Assembly (NCBI GenBank): GCA_015272155.1
Contig: JACYME010000129.1
Coordinates: 1 to 34,560, forward strand
From: Leptolyngbyaceae cyanobacterium T60_A2020_046
GTDB taxonomy: Bacteria > Cyanobacteriota > Cyanobacteriia > Phormidesmidales > Phormidesmidaceae
Length of the DNA stretch: 34,560 bases
Direction: 5' to 3'
A model generated the notes under the pieces. The model was given only the letters and a program-made list of their open reading frames with translations, was not told the DNA's origin and made no database searches. Shown one piece after another: positions 15,790 through 25,516 of the stretch. Every line of letters starts with the position of its first letter. Positions within the stretch are counted from its first letter, which is position 1. Position numbers and translations under genes: made by a program.

Positions 15790-18700
15790 CTACAGCATTT
15801 TAAGCCGTGCCCGGAGGATTTCGGCTTGGGTTTCTGCCTCGGCAAGGGCATCGCGGGCTCCTTGCACCACATCTTCCGGCGCTTTGGCCACAAAACCCGG
15901 ATTACTCAGCCGCCCGGAGAGCGCCGTGATCTCACTATCAATTTTGTCGAGATCCTTCTCAATTTTGGCCCGTAGGGCGTCAATATCCACAATGCCTGTC
16001 AGGGGAATGAGAACCTGGACGGTGCCCACCACGCCCGCAAACATTTTGGGGGCGGGTGCTGGGGGCGGCGGGGTCGCCGGGGCGATCGCGTCCGAGGGAG
16101 ACGCCGCCACCGTCGGACTTTGCTCAGAGGGCGCGGGCATCGCCACCGCCCCCCCACCGCGAGCCGCAGCCCGCGCCTTAAACCACGCTTGGGAGGAGCC
16201 GACAATTTCGCGTCGCCAGCGATCAGCGATCGCCCAAGTTTGCCGACGCTGTTCTGCAGTCAGCAGGTTTTGGCGGGCAAACCACAGGGTATACCCCAGA
16301 CCAATCAGGCGCAGGGTGGGGGCGAGCAACGGAACCGTTTCAATCGCGCCGATCAGCGCCCCAAAAATGTGGAGCGTCACCCAAACCGCCACCAGCAGCA
16401 GCACCGTGAACCCCGGTCGCTGCACGTCCTGAAAGAATCGGCTGATGTAGGTCAAGGGTTCTTCCAGCAGGGGGCGCATGGTTTCCCAAAAGTCCACCAC
16501 CTCGGCCTGAATTGCGGTCAGACTCAGGCCGTCAGTCCCATCTTGAGCAACGGCTGGGGAGGTGATTTGGGGCGCGATCGCCTCGGGCCGTGCAGGGGGC
16601 CTCCCTGAAGTCGGCTGTGCCGCCTGACCCGACTGAATCGTGAGCGTTGCCACCTTGCCGAGATCTTGGATATACGCCTGAGTGGCACTGAGAATATCGC
16701 GTTCAGCCGCGTTCTCCGATTGCAGAATCGTTTCGATCTGCACAGCAGGCTTGATCCCGGCCTCGGCGCGAAGATTGCGAATGGTGCGAATTGTCCCGAT
16801 CGCCAGTTGAAAGTCGTCTTCTAGTTGAGGATCAATCACCGATGGATCGGCCTTTGGATAAGCCTGCACCGACAGAAATGTCTCTTCACCCACCTGGTTG
16901 AGGGTATGCCAGACCTCTTCGGTAATGTGGGGCATGAAGGGGTGCAAAAGGCGCAAAATGCCATCCAGCACTTGGGCCAGGGTTTGCTGGGCAACACGCT
17001 TTGACGCGCCCTCCGCCTGAAACCGGGGCTTCACCAGCTCAATGTACCAATCGCAAAAGTCGCCCCAAATAAAGTCATAGAGTTCCTTAGCAGCTTCCCC
17101 AAAGCCGTATTTATCAATGTGTTGGCTCACCCGCTGCACAACGCCGTGGTAGCGCGACAGAATCCAGCGATCGGCCAACTCCAACGCAGCGGGATCGGGG
17201 GTGCCAAGCTGCGCCGGGGTTTGACCGCTGAGGTTCATCATCACAAACCGGGAAGCGTTCCACAGCTTGTTGGTGAAGTTACGCGCAGCTTCAACGGAGG
17301 CGGATTCGTCAGTTTTGCGATCGTACTCGAGGCGAATATCTTGCCCGGCCCCAATTACCTCACGAATCAGGGCGTAGCGGAGCGCATCGGTACCGTATTT
17401 ATTGATCAACAGCAGGGGATCAATGCCGTTCCCCTTCGACTTCGACATTTTCTGGTTATTTTCATCCCGCACCAGCCCGTGGATGTAGACGGTTTCAAAG
17501 GGCATGGTTTGGGTGAAGTGCCCGGCCATCATGGTCATCCGAGCGACCCAAAAGAAAATGATGTCAAACCCGGTGACGAGGGTAGTGGTGGGGTAATAGG
17601 TTTGCAGGTCGGGAGCGGTTTCGTCGGGCCAGCCCAGGGTCGAGAAGGGCCACAATCCCGAGGAAAACCAGGTGTCGAGTACGTCGGGATCTTGCTCCAG
17701 CACCACATCTTCGCCAAATTGCGCGATCGCCTTTGCCCGAGCTTCAGCCTCATCCATCGCCACCACAAAGGGGGTGTGATCGGTAATTTGCCCATCGGTT
17801 TCACTCACCGCATACCAAGCCGGGATTTGGTGCCCCCACCAAAGCTGGCGCGAAATACACCAGTCGCGCAGGTTCACCAACCAGTCGCGGTAAACCTTTG
17901 TCCAACGCTCAGGGACAAAGCGCGGCGATTGGTGATTGTCCAACGCATCCAGCGCATTGTCGGCGAGGGGGCGAATTTTGACGAACCACTGGGTCGAGAG
18001 CAAGGGCTCGATGGGCACCTTGCCGCGATCGCTGTAGGGCACCGTGTGGCGATAGTCCTCCACCTTGACGAGGAAGCCATCATCCCGCAGGCGATCGACC
18101 ACAATTTTGCGCGCCTCAAAGCGATCGAGGCCCTCAAACGGCCCCGCATTATGGTTCATCGTGCCGTCCTTGTTCATGACGGTGATGAGGGGAAGATCAT
18201 GACGCTGCCCCATCGCAAAATCGTTGGGATCATGGGCTGGCGTCACCTTGACACACCCCGTCCCAAATTCTCGATCCACAAAATCATCGGCAATGATAGG
18301 AATTTCTCGCCCCACAATCGGCAGAGTGATGGTTTTGCCAATCAAATGGGTGTAGCGATCGTCCTGAGGATTCACCGCCACCGCCGTATCGCCCAGCATT
18401 GTTTCTGGGCGCGTGGTAGCAACCTCCAGCGCCCCAGAACCATCACTGAGGGGATAGCGCAAATGCCAGAGATGCCCATCCACCTCGGTCGGTTCTACCT
18501 CTAGGTCAGACACCGCCGACTGGCTCTCAGGGCACCAGTTGACCATATAGTTGCCGCGATAGATCAGCCCCTCGTCATACAGACGATTGAAGGCCGTTGC
18601 CACCGCCCGCGACAGCCCCTCATCCATCGTGAAGCGCTCGCGGCTCCAATCGACAGAAACACCCAGCTTGCGAAGCTGACCGACAATTGTGCCACCGGAT

Positions 18701-19077
18701 TCTTCTTTCCACTCCCAGGCCCGTTTCAGAAACGCATCGCGCCCAACTTCTTCACGAGTTTTGCCCTGGGCTTTGAGTTCCTTCTCCAGAATGGTTTGGA
18801 CGGCGATGCTGGCGTGGTCAGTCCCCGGTAGCCACAGGGTATTGCGGCCCTGCATTCGCTGATAACGCACAAGGGTATCGATAAGGGCGTTCTCGAAGGC
18901 GTGGCCCATGTGCAGGCTGCCCGTGACGTTGGGCGGCGGAATGACGACGCAGAAGGGCTCTCCCGAATGATTTGGATCGGCCTTAAAAACGTGGCGAGCT
19001 TCCCAGGCCGCTTGCCACTTGTCTTCGGTGATGGACGGGTCGTACTGGCTGGAGAGGGTTGGGATGGTTGCCGTCAT
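15790..19077 (-). CDS. valS: Valyl-tRNA synthetase with internal CAAD membrane domain
   Basis: Charges tRNA-Val. The class I signatures are [12 protein letters not shown] (HIGH motif, about residues 48-59) and KMSKSKG (about 541-547). The CP1 editing domain and the anticodon-binding domain lie between and after them. At 1095 residues it is about 150-200 longer than ordinary bacterial enzymes. The extra part (about 815-1020) sits between the anticodon-binding domain and the C-terminal coiled coil ([17 protein letters not shown] to the end). It contains a Pro/Ala linker, an amphipathic helix, two membrane helices (about 880-930, around [21 protein letters not shown]), and a second Pro-rich linker. 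This is the cyanobacterial aminoacyl-tRNA synthetase appended domain (CAAD), known to anchor some synthetases to thylakoid membranes. Start ATG at 19077. Confidence 0.97.
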   Translation of the reverse strand: MTATIPTLSSQYDPSITEDKWQAAWEARHVFKADPNHSGEPFCVVIPPPNVTGSLHMGHAFENALIDTLVRYQRMQGRNTLWLPGTDHASIAVQTILEKELKAQGKTREEVGRDAFLKRAWEWKEESGGTIVGQLRKLGVSVDWSRERFTMDEGLSRAVATAFNRLYDEGLIYRGNYMVNWCPESQSAVSDLEVEPTEVDGHLWHLRYPLSDGSGALEVATTRPETMLGDTAVAVNPQDDRYTHLIGKTITLPIVGREIPIIADDFVDREFGTGCVKVTPAHDPNDFAMGQRHDLPLITVMNKDGTMNHNAGPFEGLDRFEARKIVVDRLRDDGFLVKVEDYRHTVPYSDRGKVPIEPLLSTQWFVKIRPLADNALDALDNHQSPRFVPERWTKVYRDWLVNLRDWCISRQLWWGHQIPAWYAVSETDGQITDHTPFVVAMDEAEARAKAIAQFGEDVVLEQDPDVLDTWFSSGLWPFSTLGWPDETAPDLQTYYPTTTLVTGFDIIFFWVARMTMMAGHFTQTMPFETVYIHGLVRDENNQKMSKSKGNGIDPLLLINKYGTDALRYALIREVIGAGQDIRLEYDRKTDESASVEAARNFTNKLWNASRFVMMNLSGQTPAQLGTPDPAALELADRWILSRYHGVVQRVSQHIDKYGFGEAAKELYDFIWGDFCDWYIELVKPRFQAEGASKRVAQQTLAQVLDGILRLLHPFMPHITEEVWHTLNQVGEETFLSVQAYPKADPSVIDPQLEDDFQLAIGTIRTIRNLRAEAGIKPAVQIETILQSENAAERDILSATQAYIQDLGKVATLTIQSGQAAQPTSGRPPARPEAIAPQITSPAVAQDGTDGLSLTAIQAEVVDFWETMRPLLEEPLTYISRFFQDVQRPGFTVLLLVAVWVTLHIFGALIGAIETVPLLAPTLRLIGLGYTLWFARQNLLTAEQRRQTWAIADRWRREIVGSSQAWFKARAAARGGGAVAMPAPSEQSPTVAASPSDAIAPATPPPPAPAPKMFAGVVGTVQVLIPLTGIVDIDALRAKIEKDLDKIDSEITALSGRLSNPGFVAKAPEDVVQGARDALAEAETQAEILRARLKML

Positions 19078-19188
19078 TGCAAAGAAGTCTCGTGTCAGGC
19101 AATCAGTTTACCTAATGATTTTGCCACGGTGACGGAATGAGTGGAGGGATGACGGGCCGGGGGAGGGGGATGTTGGCGAGGTAACCGC

Positions 19189-19224
19189 AAAAGCCACCCG
19201 ACCCACTCAGGCCGGATGGCTTTT
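19189..19224 (-). terminator. Strong rho-independent terminator
   Basis: Read on the minus strand, AAAAGCCATCCGGCC pairs with GGTCGGGTGGCTTTT, giving a stem of about 15 bp with two wobble pairs, a short loop and a TTTT run. It lies just after the stop of the small secreted protein gene (19250) and closes the minus-strand cluster that starts with ctaA. Confidence 0.85.
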
Positions 19225-19249
19225 GGTATCTAGTCTGGGGGCAGGGCGC

Positions 19250-19612
19250 TTAGAGGAGATCGCCTTCTACCGCTGTTGCAGGTTCCTCGGCGGCAGCACC
19301 GTCTTGTTGTTGACGGAGGATCTCTTGCTGGCGCAGGCGAAAGGCTTCAGCCTCGCTGGTGATGCGTCGCCCTTGCTGGTTCCGAAACTCTTCGCCAGAG
19401 ATGGAGGGGGCGAGGATGGCACGATGAATCAGTTCAAAGGGATTCCCGGAGTTGCCAAAGGGATTGTAGCCTTCGTCGGTGGTGACGTAGCCTTCAAGCG
19501 GATCGATATTGCCCGCGTCTTGGGCGATCGCGGGGGCAGCAATTGAGAGCGCACCAGCCCCGAGGAGGGAACCCAGGAGGGGCAAGAGTAAGGAATGTTT
19601 GCGAACAGTCAT
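19250..19612 (-). CDS. Small secreted conserved cyanobacterial protein
   Basis: ATG at 19612 is chosen because it starts an exact signal peptide: MTVRKHSLLLPLLGSLL, then a hydrophobic core and AIAQD as a likely cleavage site near residue 30. AAGG lies 8 bases upstream. An upstream ATG at 19738 would bury the signal peptide. The mature protein (about 90 residues) has the segment IDPLEGYVTTDEGYNPFG followed by an FELIHRAILAP helix and a Gln/Glu/Arg-rich tail (RLRQQEILRQQQD). Similar short exported proteins with a DPLxGYxTTxEG-type motif are known to me only as uncharacterised cyanobacterial proteins. It follows the ABC permease by 91 bases and precedes a strong terminator, so it may be the last gene of that transcript. 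Confidence 0.8.
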   Translation of the reverse strand: MTVRKHSLLLPLLGSLLGAGALSIAAPAIAQDAGNIDPLEGYVTTDEGYNPFGNSGNPFELIHRAILAPSISGEEFRNQQGRRITSEAEAFRLRQQEILRQQQDGAAAEEPATAVEGDLL

Positions 19613-19703
19613 AGATTTTGCCTTGTGTCTACACACCACAGGGTTAAAAGAGTGCCGTTGCTCCAAATCTAACAGAGACTTTCTGACGTGCAACAGGGAT
19701 GGG

Positions 19704-20630
19704 TTACGCAATTCGACGACGCAGGAGGGGGTGTACAAGTGCCAGGGACAGGCCGCAGAACCCGATCAAAACCGCGATCGCACCGCCCAGGGTGACCGCT
19801 CCAAAGGGAGCCTGCATGACCACACTGCCCAGCCCCCAATCCCCATGCAGATACACATAGCGGATGGGCTCGATCGCGTAGCTGAGGGGGTTCAAGCTGG
19901 CCACAACTTGAAGCCACGGGGGCATAAACGCCAGGGGCACGAGGGCGGTGCTGGCAAAAAGCAGGGGCAGATTGGTGACAAAGATAACGGCGATCAGCTC
20001 AATGTGCCCCGGCAGGCTGAAGGCGAGGCCAAGGCTGAGGGCCGTGACACCGAGGACAAGGGTTAAGACGATCAACACCAACAGGCCCAGACCCAGCACA
20101 TCGGGCAAGCCTGCCCCAAGGAAGGCGCTGAGACCCACGATCGCGGCGGTTTGCACGAGGCTCATGGCGGCAATGAAGATCGCCGAAGCCATCACGATGG
20201 AATATCGCGACGCCAGGGGCGCGACCAGAAAGCGGTTGAGAAAGCCAAACTCGCGATCGAACATCACCGGCAGCCCTGCGTTAAGGGCACCCCCAAAGGC
20301 TGTGAAGACAATGATCCCCGCGCCGAGGAACTGGCCATAGTTTTGACTGTCGCCAAACAAGCCCTGGGGCACATTTTGGAAGAGTGCGCCAAAGAGCAGC
20401 AGCCACATGACGGGCTGAATGACCCCAGCCGCCAAGGTTGTGGGTCGTCGCTGGAGCTGGATGAAAAGGCGGCGGGTCATAGCAGCGGTCTCTTGCAGAA
20501 AGGCGCTGGAGAAGAGTCCTGGCGGCGGGGTTTGGGCGTCGGCAGCGATCGCGGCCTTCCAATCGCGCAGCTCAGCATTCTCGATCGCAGTCGATTTCGG
20601 GGGAGTGGGGGGTGTGATAGTGGTGCTCAT
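19704..20630 (-). CDS. ABC-2 type transporter permease (DrrB-like)
   Basis: A 308-residue inner-membrane protein with a cytoplasmic N-terminal tail of about 55 residues and six predicted membrane helices between about residues 75 and 300. The conserved central segment MFDREFGFLNRFLVAPLASR is the typical ABC-2 coupling region between helices 2 and 3. It pairs with the ATPase encoded 97 bases upstream; both resemble the daunorubicin-exporter group, in which the ATPase and permease each act as dimers. Substrate unknown. ATG at 20630. The placement directly downstream of ctaA-ctaB suggests a link to haem or respiratory oxidase assembly, but that is inference. Confidence 0.92.
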   Translation of the reverse strand: MSTTITPPTPPKSTAIENAELRDWKAAIAADAQTPPPGLFSSAFLQETAAMTRRLFIQLQRRPTTLAAGVIQPVMWLLLFGALFQNVPQGLFGDSQNYGQFLGAGIIVFTAFGGALNAGLPVMFDREFGFLNRFLVAPLASRYSIVMASAIFIAAMSLVQTAAIVGLSAFLGAGLPDVLGLGLLVLIVLTLVLGVTALSLGLAFSLPGHIELIAVIFVTNLPLLFASTALVPLAFMPPWLQVVASLNPLSYAIEPIRYVYLHGDWGLGSVVMQAPFGAVTLGGAIAVLIGFCGLSLALVHPLLRRRIA

Positions 20631-20727
20631 AGCTTCCGAAAACGTCTCAGCAGTTTCAGCAGTTCAGGAATCGACGGAGGTCAGGGGATCGGCGGGGGCG
20701 CAGAAAGCAGCGCTTTCCCATCCGCCG

Positions 20728-21753
20728 TTACGCTCCCTTCATGGCCTGCTTGCGCTCGGCCTTGAGATCGCGATTGCCTGCGGCGGCAATTTCCGCATCC
20801 AGTAGGGTGCGCCCGGTGGCGGCAAGGTACACATCATCGAGGCTGGGGCGCGACTGGGCGATGCCAAAGGTGGGCAGCCCCGCCTCCTTAAGGGCTTGCT
20901 GCACGGTCATCAGGGCATCGGCCTGGGGTTCCACCACAAGGTTAAGGGAGTTGCCCTGGGCGCTATTGACGATCACCTCCTGCACGCAGGGGAGCTGGGT
21001 CAGGAGGGCGCGGGCTTGGTCGGCCTCAGCATCGGGGGTAAATTCGCGAATGCGCAGGGTGATGCGATCGCCCCCCACTTTATCCTTCAGTTCGCTGGGG
21101 GTGCCGGTGGCAATCACCTCGCCTTGGTCAATGATGGCGACGCGATCGGCGAGGGCGTCAACTTCTTCGAGGTAGTGGCTAGTAATCAGAATGGTGGTGC
21201 CCGCCGCCTGGAGCTGTCGCAAAAACTGCCATACTGCTGTGCGGGTTTCAATATCAAGGCCAACGGTGGGCTCGTCGAGCACCAGCACATCCGGCTGATG
21301 GAGCAGGCCCAGGGCCAGATCCAAGCGCTTTTTCAAGCCACCGGAGTAGGTTCCCGTTTTCTGATCGGCCCAGTCTGTGAGTTCCAGGAGGTCAATCATT
21401 TGGGCGATGCGATCGCGGGCCACCCTCACGGGCATATGATACAGCGCCGCCTGGAGTTGCAGCAGTTCGCGCCCGGTCAACACCTTGTCTAGGGCCACCT
21501 CCTGGGCAATGTAGCCGAGGCTTTGCCGCGCCACGCGGGGATTGTCAATCACAGAGATGCCATTCACCTCAATCTTGCCCGCATCAGGGGTCGAGAGGGT
21601 GCACAAACAGCGGATGGTGGTTGTTTTACCGGCCCCATTTGGCCCCAGCAGCCCAAAAATTTCCCCCGGCTGAATCGTGAGAGACACGGACTTCACGGCT
21701 TCGACAGCGCCGTATCGCTTCTTCAGTCCTTCGATCAGAACCGCCGCAGACAT
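20728..21753 (-). CDS. ABC transporter ATP-binding protein (DrrA-like)
   Basis: A 341-residue ATPase of an ABC-2 type exporter. ATG at 21753 is preferred over upstream codons because GGAG lies 5 bases before it and the reading MSAAVLIEGLKKRYG is the family start. Walker A is GPNGAGKT at residues 37-44, the signature is YSGGLKKRLDLA, Walker B is VLVLDEPTVGLD, and the H-loop is in ITSHYLEEVDALADR. The C-terminal extension (about 225-341), including RPSLDDVYLAATGRTL, is the regulatory part characteristic of DrrA-type subunits. It energises the permease encoded downstream. It follows ctaB by about 230 bases in the same direction. Confidence 0.95.
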   Translation of the reverse strand: MSAAVLIEGLKKRYGAVEAVKSVSLTIQPGEIFGLLGPNGAGKTTTIRCLCTLSTPDAGKIEVNGISVIDNPRVARQSLGYIAQEVALDKVLTGRELLQLQAALYHMPVRVARDRIAQMIDLLELTDWADQKTGTYSGGLKKRLDLALGLLHQPDVLVLDEPTVGLDIETRTAVWQFLRQLQAAGTTILITSHYLEEVDALADRVAIIDQGEVIATGTPSELKDKVGGDRITLRIREFTPDAEADQARALLTQLPCVQEVIVNSAQGNSLNLVVEPQADALMTVQQALKEAGLPTFGIAQSRPSLDDVYLAATGRTLLDAEIAAAGNRDLKAERKQAMKGA

Positions 21754-21985
21754 CGTTACTCCGCTTCTTAGCTGGATTACGTTTCTTATTCTACCGAAGC
21801 CCTCGGTGGGAATCGGTGGCGCGATCGTATCCAACGGGCTCTAGGACAGCGTTTCTCCATCATCCAAGACTTTCCGAAAATCTCTGCCCTAGGCAACGGG
21901 GAAAGCGCCCATCGGGGAGCAATGGGTTGCAGCGCCAGGTCACTCATGGGAGCAACTACACTGATCCCCAATCTGCCCAACGGGC

Positions 21986-22975
21986 TTAGAACAACGCGAA
22001 GCCTACCGCGCTGGTGAGGGTGGTCATGGCGTCGGCTAGGGTGCTGACGGCGCTGTGGGTGATGGGCAGTCGATCGAGCACCATCCCCGCCGACAGGGCC
22101 ATCATGTAAAGAATCGAGTATTTGAAGACGCCCTTGGCAATGTCGCGATCGGCGGGGGCTTGCAGCAGCGTCCATGCCTTTTGCAAAAAGAGGATGCCGA
22201 GGCCGATCGCGATCGCGAGATACACCATCCCCGTCGCGTGGAGGGGCACCGTCATCAATAGCGTGACGGGCACCAGCAGCAGCGTGTAGGCCCAAATGTG
22301 ACGGGCAGTGGACTCATCGCCTACCACAACGGGCAACATCGGCACGCCCACCTTGGCATAGTCGTCTTGGATGACCAGCGCCAGCGCCCAAAAGTGGGGC
22401 GGCGTCCACACAAACACGATCGCGAAAAAGAGCCACGCCGCCCAGCTCAGTTCCCCCGTTACCGCTGCCCAGCCCACCAGGGGCGGAATCGCCCCCGCTG
22501 CACCGCCGATCACAATATTCTGGGGCGAAGAGCGCTTGAGCCAGTGGGTGTAAACGCCGACATAGAGGGCCAGTCCGACCATTTCCAAGGCGGCACTCAG
22601 CAGGTTGACGACCAGGGTTTGCAGCGCAAAGGCTCCTACTCCCAGGGCGATCGCGAAGAGAAAGGCATCTCGAAGCTGAACCCGGCCCGAGGGAATGGGC
22701 CGATGGCGCGTTCGCTCCATGTTGTAGTCAATATCGCGATCGTAAATGCAGTTGATCGTCTGGGCCGAGGCCGCAGCCAGCGTCCCCGTGAGCAACGTCA
22801 CCAACAAAATCACAGGATCAACGTGACCTTGGGCGGCGACCCACATGCTCGCAGCGGTTTCAATCAACAACAGGGGAATAATGCGAGGCTTCGTGAGCTG
22901 GCAGTAGCTGCGACACACGTCCCAAACGGTGGCGTGGTGGCGAGCTTTATCCTGCCAGGTGGTTGACGGTTGCAT
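21986..22975 (-). CDS. ctaB: Protohaem IX farnesyltransferase (haem O synthase)
   Basis: Adds farnesyl to haem B to form haem O, needed for haem-copper oxidases. ATG at 22975 starts MQPSTTWQDKARHH, which gives 329 residues, the usual length. Earlier codons add a non-family extension that overlaps ctaA. The UbiA-family aspartate motif is NCIYDRDIDYNMERTRHRP, and a second polar loop follows as YTHWLKRSSPQN. Eight or nine membrane helices are expected. Downstream of ctaA, whose product uses haem O as substrate. Confidence 0.96.
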   Translation of the reverse strand: MQPSTTWQDKARHHATVWDVCRSYCQLTKPRIIPLLLIETAASMWVAAQGHVDPVILLVTLLTGTLAAASAQTINCIYDRDIDYNMERTRHRPIPSGRVQLRDAFLFAIALGVGAFALQTLVVNLLSAALEMVGLALYVGVYTHWLKRSSPQNIVIGGAAGAIPPLVGWAAVTGELSWAAWLFFAIVFVWTPPHFWALALVIQDDYAKVGVPMLPVVVGDESTARHIWAYTLLLVPVTLLMTVPLHATGMVYLAIAIGLGILFLQKAWTLLQAPADRDIAKGVFKYSILYMMALSAGMVLDRLPITHSAVSTLADAMTTLTSAVGFALF

Positions 22976-23078
22976 ATGCAGGCAATCCTTTTTGAGTCGT
23001 CGGCAAGGGAAATCAAGGCGTAAAATCAGGCGCGGCCCGGAAATGCAGCGCGGGAATTGTCCGCGCCGGGCCGTCGGG

Positions 23079-24065
23079 CTAGGCCATGGGCAGGCCATCA
23101 ATGGGGGACCGCACGGCGGTGCCGTGGTGGATGGGGCGCGGAGCGGTGGCGCGATCGCGAAATCCCAACACGCTGAAACACACCAACACCGCCAACAGCG
23201 TCACCCCCAGGGTGTGGTGAGTCACCGTGAGGGGCTCGACCTGGAGCCGCAGCCGAAAGGTCACAACACCCAACAAAATCTGGAAGGCCAGCAACACCCC
23301 TGCCCCATTGGCCAGGGTTCTGAGCCGGGGATGGAGCGCCGGAGTGCGCCACACCTGCAACACCAGCAGCAGGGTGGCTAGGGTGGGCGGCACCACCCCC
23401 AGCAAGTGACTATTCATCACCTGGCAAAGCTGCGCCATGCCCAGACATTGGTGAGCAGCCCAGCGGGACCCCACCAGCGCCCCTAGCAAACATTGGCCAT
23501 AGACCAACCCGGCGGCGATGCTGCCCCAAATCGGCAAAGATCCGGCGGTGCCCACGCTGTCGTAGGGCATGAGGCACATGCCAATGGTCAATAGGGTGAT
23601 GAGAAAGGCCATCGCGGTACCAAGGTGCGCGGTCACAATGTCAAAGCGCAGCAGCTCGGTCACCGTGAGACCGCCCAGGCCGCCCTGCACCACAATCAAC
23701 AGCAGCGCCCCCGTCGCGGCCCACGGCAGCCACCGGGGCACATCGCGCCGACACCACCACGCCTGGGCCGCAAGCCACAGAGACAGAAGACCAATGAGCG
23801 CCGCATCCAACCGATGAAACCATTCCAAGAAGACTTGGAGGTTCATTTGCTGACGGGGCACCAGTTGGCCATAGCAGAGGGGCCAGTCGGGGCAGGCGAG
23901 GCCCGCATTCATGACACGGGTGGCGCTGCCAACGGCCATCAGGAGGAGGGTCGCGATCGCGAGCTTCCAGACCAATTGGCGGATGCGATCGCGGGCGGCA
24001 GGTCGAGCATCGGTGTGAGAAAACCGGGAATCAGTCAGGCGGTTAGGCAGGGAAACGAAAGACAT
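23079..24065 (-). CDS. ctaA: Haem A synthase
   Basis: Oxidises the C8 methyl of haem O to formyl, giving haem A for cytochrome aa3-type oxidase; an integral membrane protein with about eight helices. The 328-residue reading starts at ATG 24065 (MSFVSLPNRL); a longer frame to 24134 has no family support. Key features are the first-loop cysteine pair in GLACPDWPLCYGQ, LEWFHRLDA with the essential glutamate and haem-ligand histidine, and later histidine-containing helices around TAHLGTAM, NSHLLGVV and THHTLGVTL. The first gene of the minus-strand cluster ctaA-ctaB-ABC exporter. No cytochrome oxidase subunit genes are present in the window. Confidence 0.95.
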   Translation of the reverse strand: MSFVSLPNRLTDSRFSHTDARPAARDRIRQLVWKLAIATLLLMAVGSATRVMNAGLACPDWPLCYGQLVPRQQMNLQVFLEWFHRLDAALIGLLSLWLAAQAWWCRRDVPRWLPWAATGALLLIVVQGGLGGLTVTELLRFDIVTAHLGTAMAFLITLLTIGMCLMPYDSVGTAGSLPIWGSIAAGLVYGQCLLGALVGSRWAAHQCLGMAQLCQVMNSHLLGVVPPTLATLLLVLQVWRTPALHPRLRTLANGAGVLLAFQILLGVVTFRLRLQVEPLTVTHHTLGVTLLAVLVCFSVLGFRDRATAPRPIHHGTAVRSPIDGLPMA

Positions 24066-24468
24066 AGGCACCGGGGAATCTTGACTCCAGTTCTGCAACC
24101 CCCCGTAGCATGGATTCGTTTTGTAACGAAACATGTCCTTGGGGCAGAGTCAGAGCTTCGGAAAAGCCCCGTCGCAAAAACTGGGTGAATTGCTCTTACT
24201 CTAAAAACCGAAATGCCCGCAGCGTGAAAGGTTTAGGGTTTTCTTCGGAATCTAAGGTCGTTTTCCGACTCACCGCAACAATTCGGTATCGCAATAGACC
24301 GTGATAGCAAGACGCACTCATTTACATTCCGTTACCAAAATCGTGGCCACATCAGTTCCCTCTCTCTATCCCACCCTCTCCCCTGCGCCCTCCCCAAGTT
24401 CATCCGAAATTTTTGCCGTCAGCGATCGCAGCGGTGGCAGAATAGGGGCGTCTTTTCTCGGCAGTGGC

Positions 24469-24828
24469 ATGACTTCTTTAACACCCGCACAGATCACCTT
24501 CAACCTGTTGCAGGGCGCGGTGCAGTTTCGCTTTTCCCCCGACGCTGCGCAGGAGCTCAAAGCCGCGTTGATGGACTTGGTGAGCCGCCTTAAGGCGATC
24601 GCGGCCCGCACCAGCCAAGGAGCCAGCCGCACGCCGGAGGCATCGCTGGAATATCAGCACACTGGGGACGTCTTTCTCGAAGTGTTTTGCAACCCCAATA
24701 TTTGGCCAAGTCCCTTCGCGGCAAAGCTGCTGATCACCCTCCGCGACGATCGCATTCGCCTCACCACCGAAGCCGAGCTCACCCAGATTCTCGACGACGT
24801 GAGCCAGTATCTCGACGCCGTTGCCTAG
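24469..24828 (+). CDS. Conserved hypothetical protein (cyanobacterial)
   Basis: The frame stays open from 24301, but the start at ATG 24469 (MTSLTPAQITFNLLQGAVQF) is preferred because everything before it is low-complexity Pro/Ser sequence, and the body from here is a compact 119-residue domain. It alternates helices (PDAAQELKAALMDLVSRLKAI) with strands (FLEVFCNP, KLLITLRDDRIRLTT) and ends DDVSQYLDAVA. There is no signal peptide, membrane helix or catalytic motif. I do not recognise a named family. It is divergent from ctaA. Confidence 0.65.
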   Translation: MTSLTPAQITFNLLQGAVQFRFSPDAAQELKAALMDLVSRLKAIAARTSQGASRTPEASLEYQHTGDVFLEVFCNPNIWPSPFAAKLLITLRDDRIRLTTEAELTQILDDVSQYLDAVA

Positions 24829-24903
24829 GCCAGGGTGTATCGCAGGCACGTTAAAATCGGAGGCGTCGAGCGTTCGTCAATCTTGGTGTAGAGGCTTACT
24901 TGC

Positions 24904-25284
24904 ATGAATCCAGACACCCTAACCCAGACGATTCAAAAAGGGTTTCGCGTCACCCTCGGCGCAACGGCGTCCCTCGTCGATGCCATCCGGGATCCCCAGG
25001 GTTCCCAAGCGCGGTTTTCGGAAGTGGGAAATGACATAGAGCGCCTGACCGCCCTGCTAGAAGCGCGGGGGGCTGATACCGAGCGGGAGGCCCGGGGCGT
25101 GGTGGATGAGCTGATGACGCAGATCCCCAATCCCTTCAAACCGACACCGGCCTCTGAAGCGACAGTGGACACCGTGGCGCGCCCAGTGGTGGATGCGGCG
25201 GTGCAGGCGGAGCTGACGGCACTCACCGCTGAGCTTTCCACCCTGCGTCAAGAAATTGAAGCGATGAAGGGCTCCCAAAATTAG
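24904..25284 (+). CDS. Conserved cyanobacterial hypothetical protein, helical
   Basis: A 126-residue, almost wholly helical protein. The first half (QTIQKGFRVTLGATASLVDAI ... EREARGVVDELM) resembles short cyanobacterial proteins of unknown function that begin with an 'IQ.GFRVTLGATASL' motif, reminiscent of phasin-like helices. The C-terminus (about 95-122, AELTALTAELSTLRQEIEAM) is a predicted coiled coil. Possible role in granule or membrane surface association, which is inference from the fold type only. ATG at 24904. It is followed by a bidirectional terminator and the convergent hisA. Confidence 0.75.
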   Translation: MNPDTLTQTIQKGFRVTLGATASLVDAIRDPQGSQARFSEVGNDIERLTALLEARGADTEREARGVVDELMTQIPNPFKPTPASEATVDTVARPVVDAAVQAELTALTAELSTLRQEIEAMKGSQN

Positions 25285-25335
25285 CGATCGCTGTTTCGCG
25301 ATCGCCCTTTAGACGCAGCCTGCGATCGCAGCATA

Positions 25336-25368
25336 AAAGCCCCCTCAGGCATCACCTGAAGGGGCTTT
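25336..25368. terminator. Bidirectional terminator hairpin
   Basis: AAAGCCCCCTCAGG at 25336 pairs with CCTGAAGGGGCTTT ending at 25368 around a short ATCA-type loop, with A- and T-runs at both sides. It lies between the convergent gene at 24904 and hisA, and can serve both. Confidence 0.75.
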
Positions 25369-25436
25369 ACTGTACCCATCACCGATGGCGTCCCATCCGT
25401 TCCAACGTCAGCTCGACCGACTATCCTCTCTCCAAA

Positions 25437-25459
25437 CCTCTCTCCCAACGGGAGAAAGG
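25437..25459. repeat. Small hairpin of the CTCTCCC/GGGAGA type
   Basis: CCTCTCTCCC and GGGAGAAAGG form a stem with one mismatch and a three-base loop. It resembles the arms of the inverted repeat at 7780-7886 and the hairpin at 8055-8075. Confidence 0.5.
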
Positions 25460-25516
25460 CTTCAAATTCTTAGGCGAGATCTGTGACGCTTCATCGAACT
25501 CACATCGTTCTAGGCT

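Noticed and set aside
17119-18504. 461-codon plus-strand frame opposite valS
   Set aside because: It is the antisense shadow of a conserved synthetase gene, with no recognisable motif of its own; GC-rich codon use creates such frames.
20151-20765. 204-codon plus-strand frame opposite the ABC permease
   Set aside because: Antisense to a clear permease gene; Gly/Lys/Glu-rich shadow without motifs.
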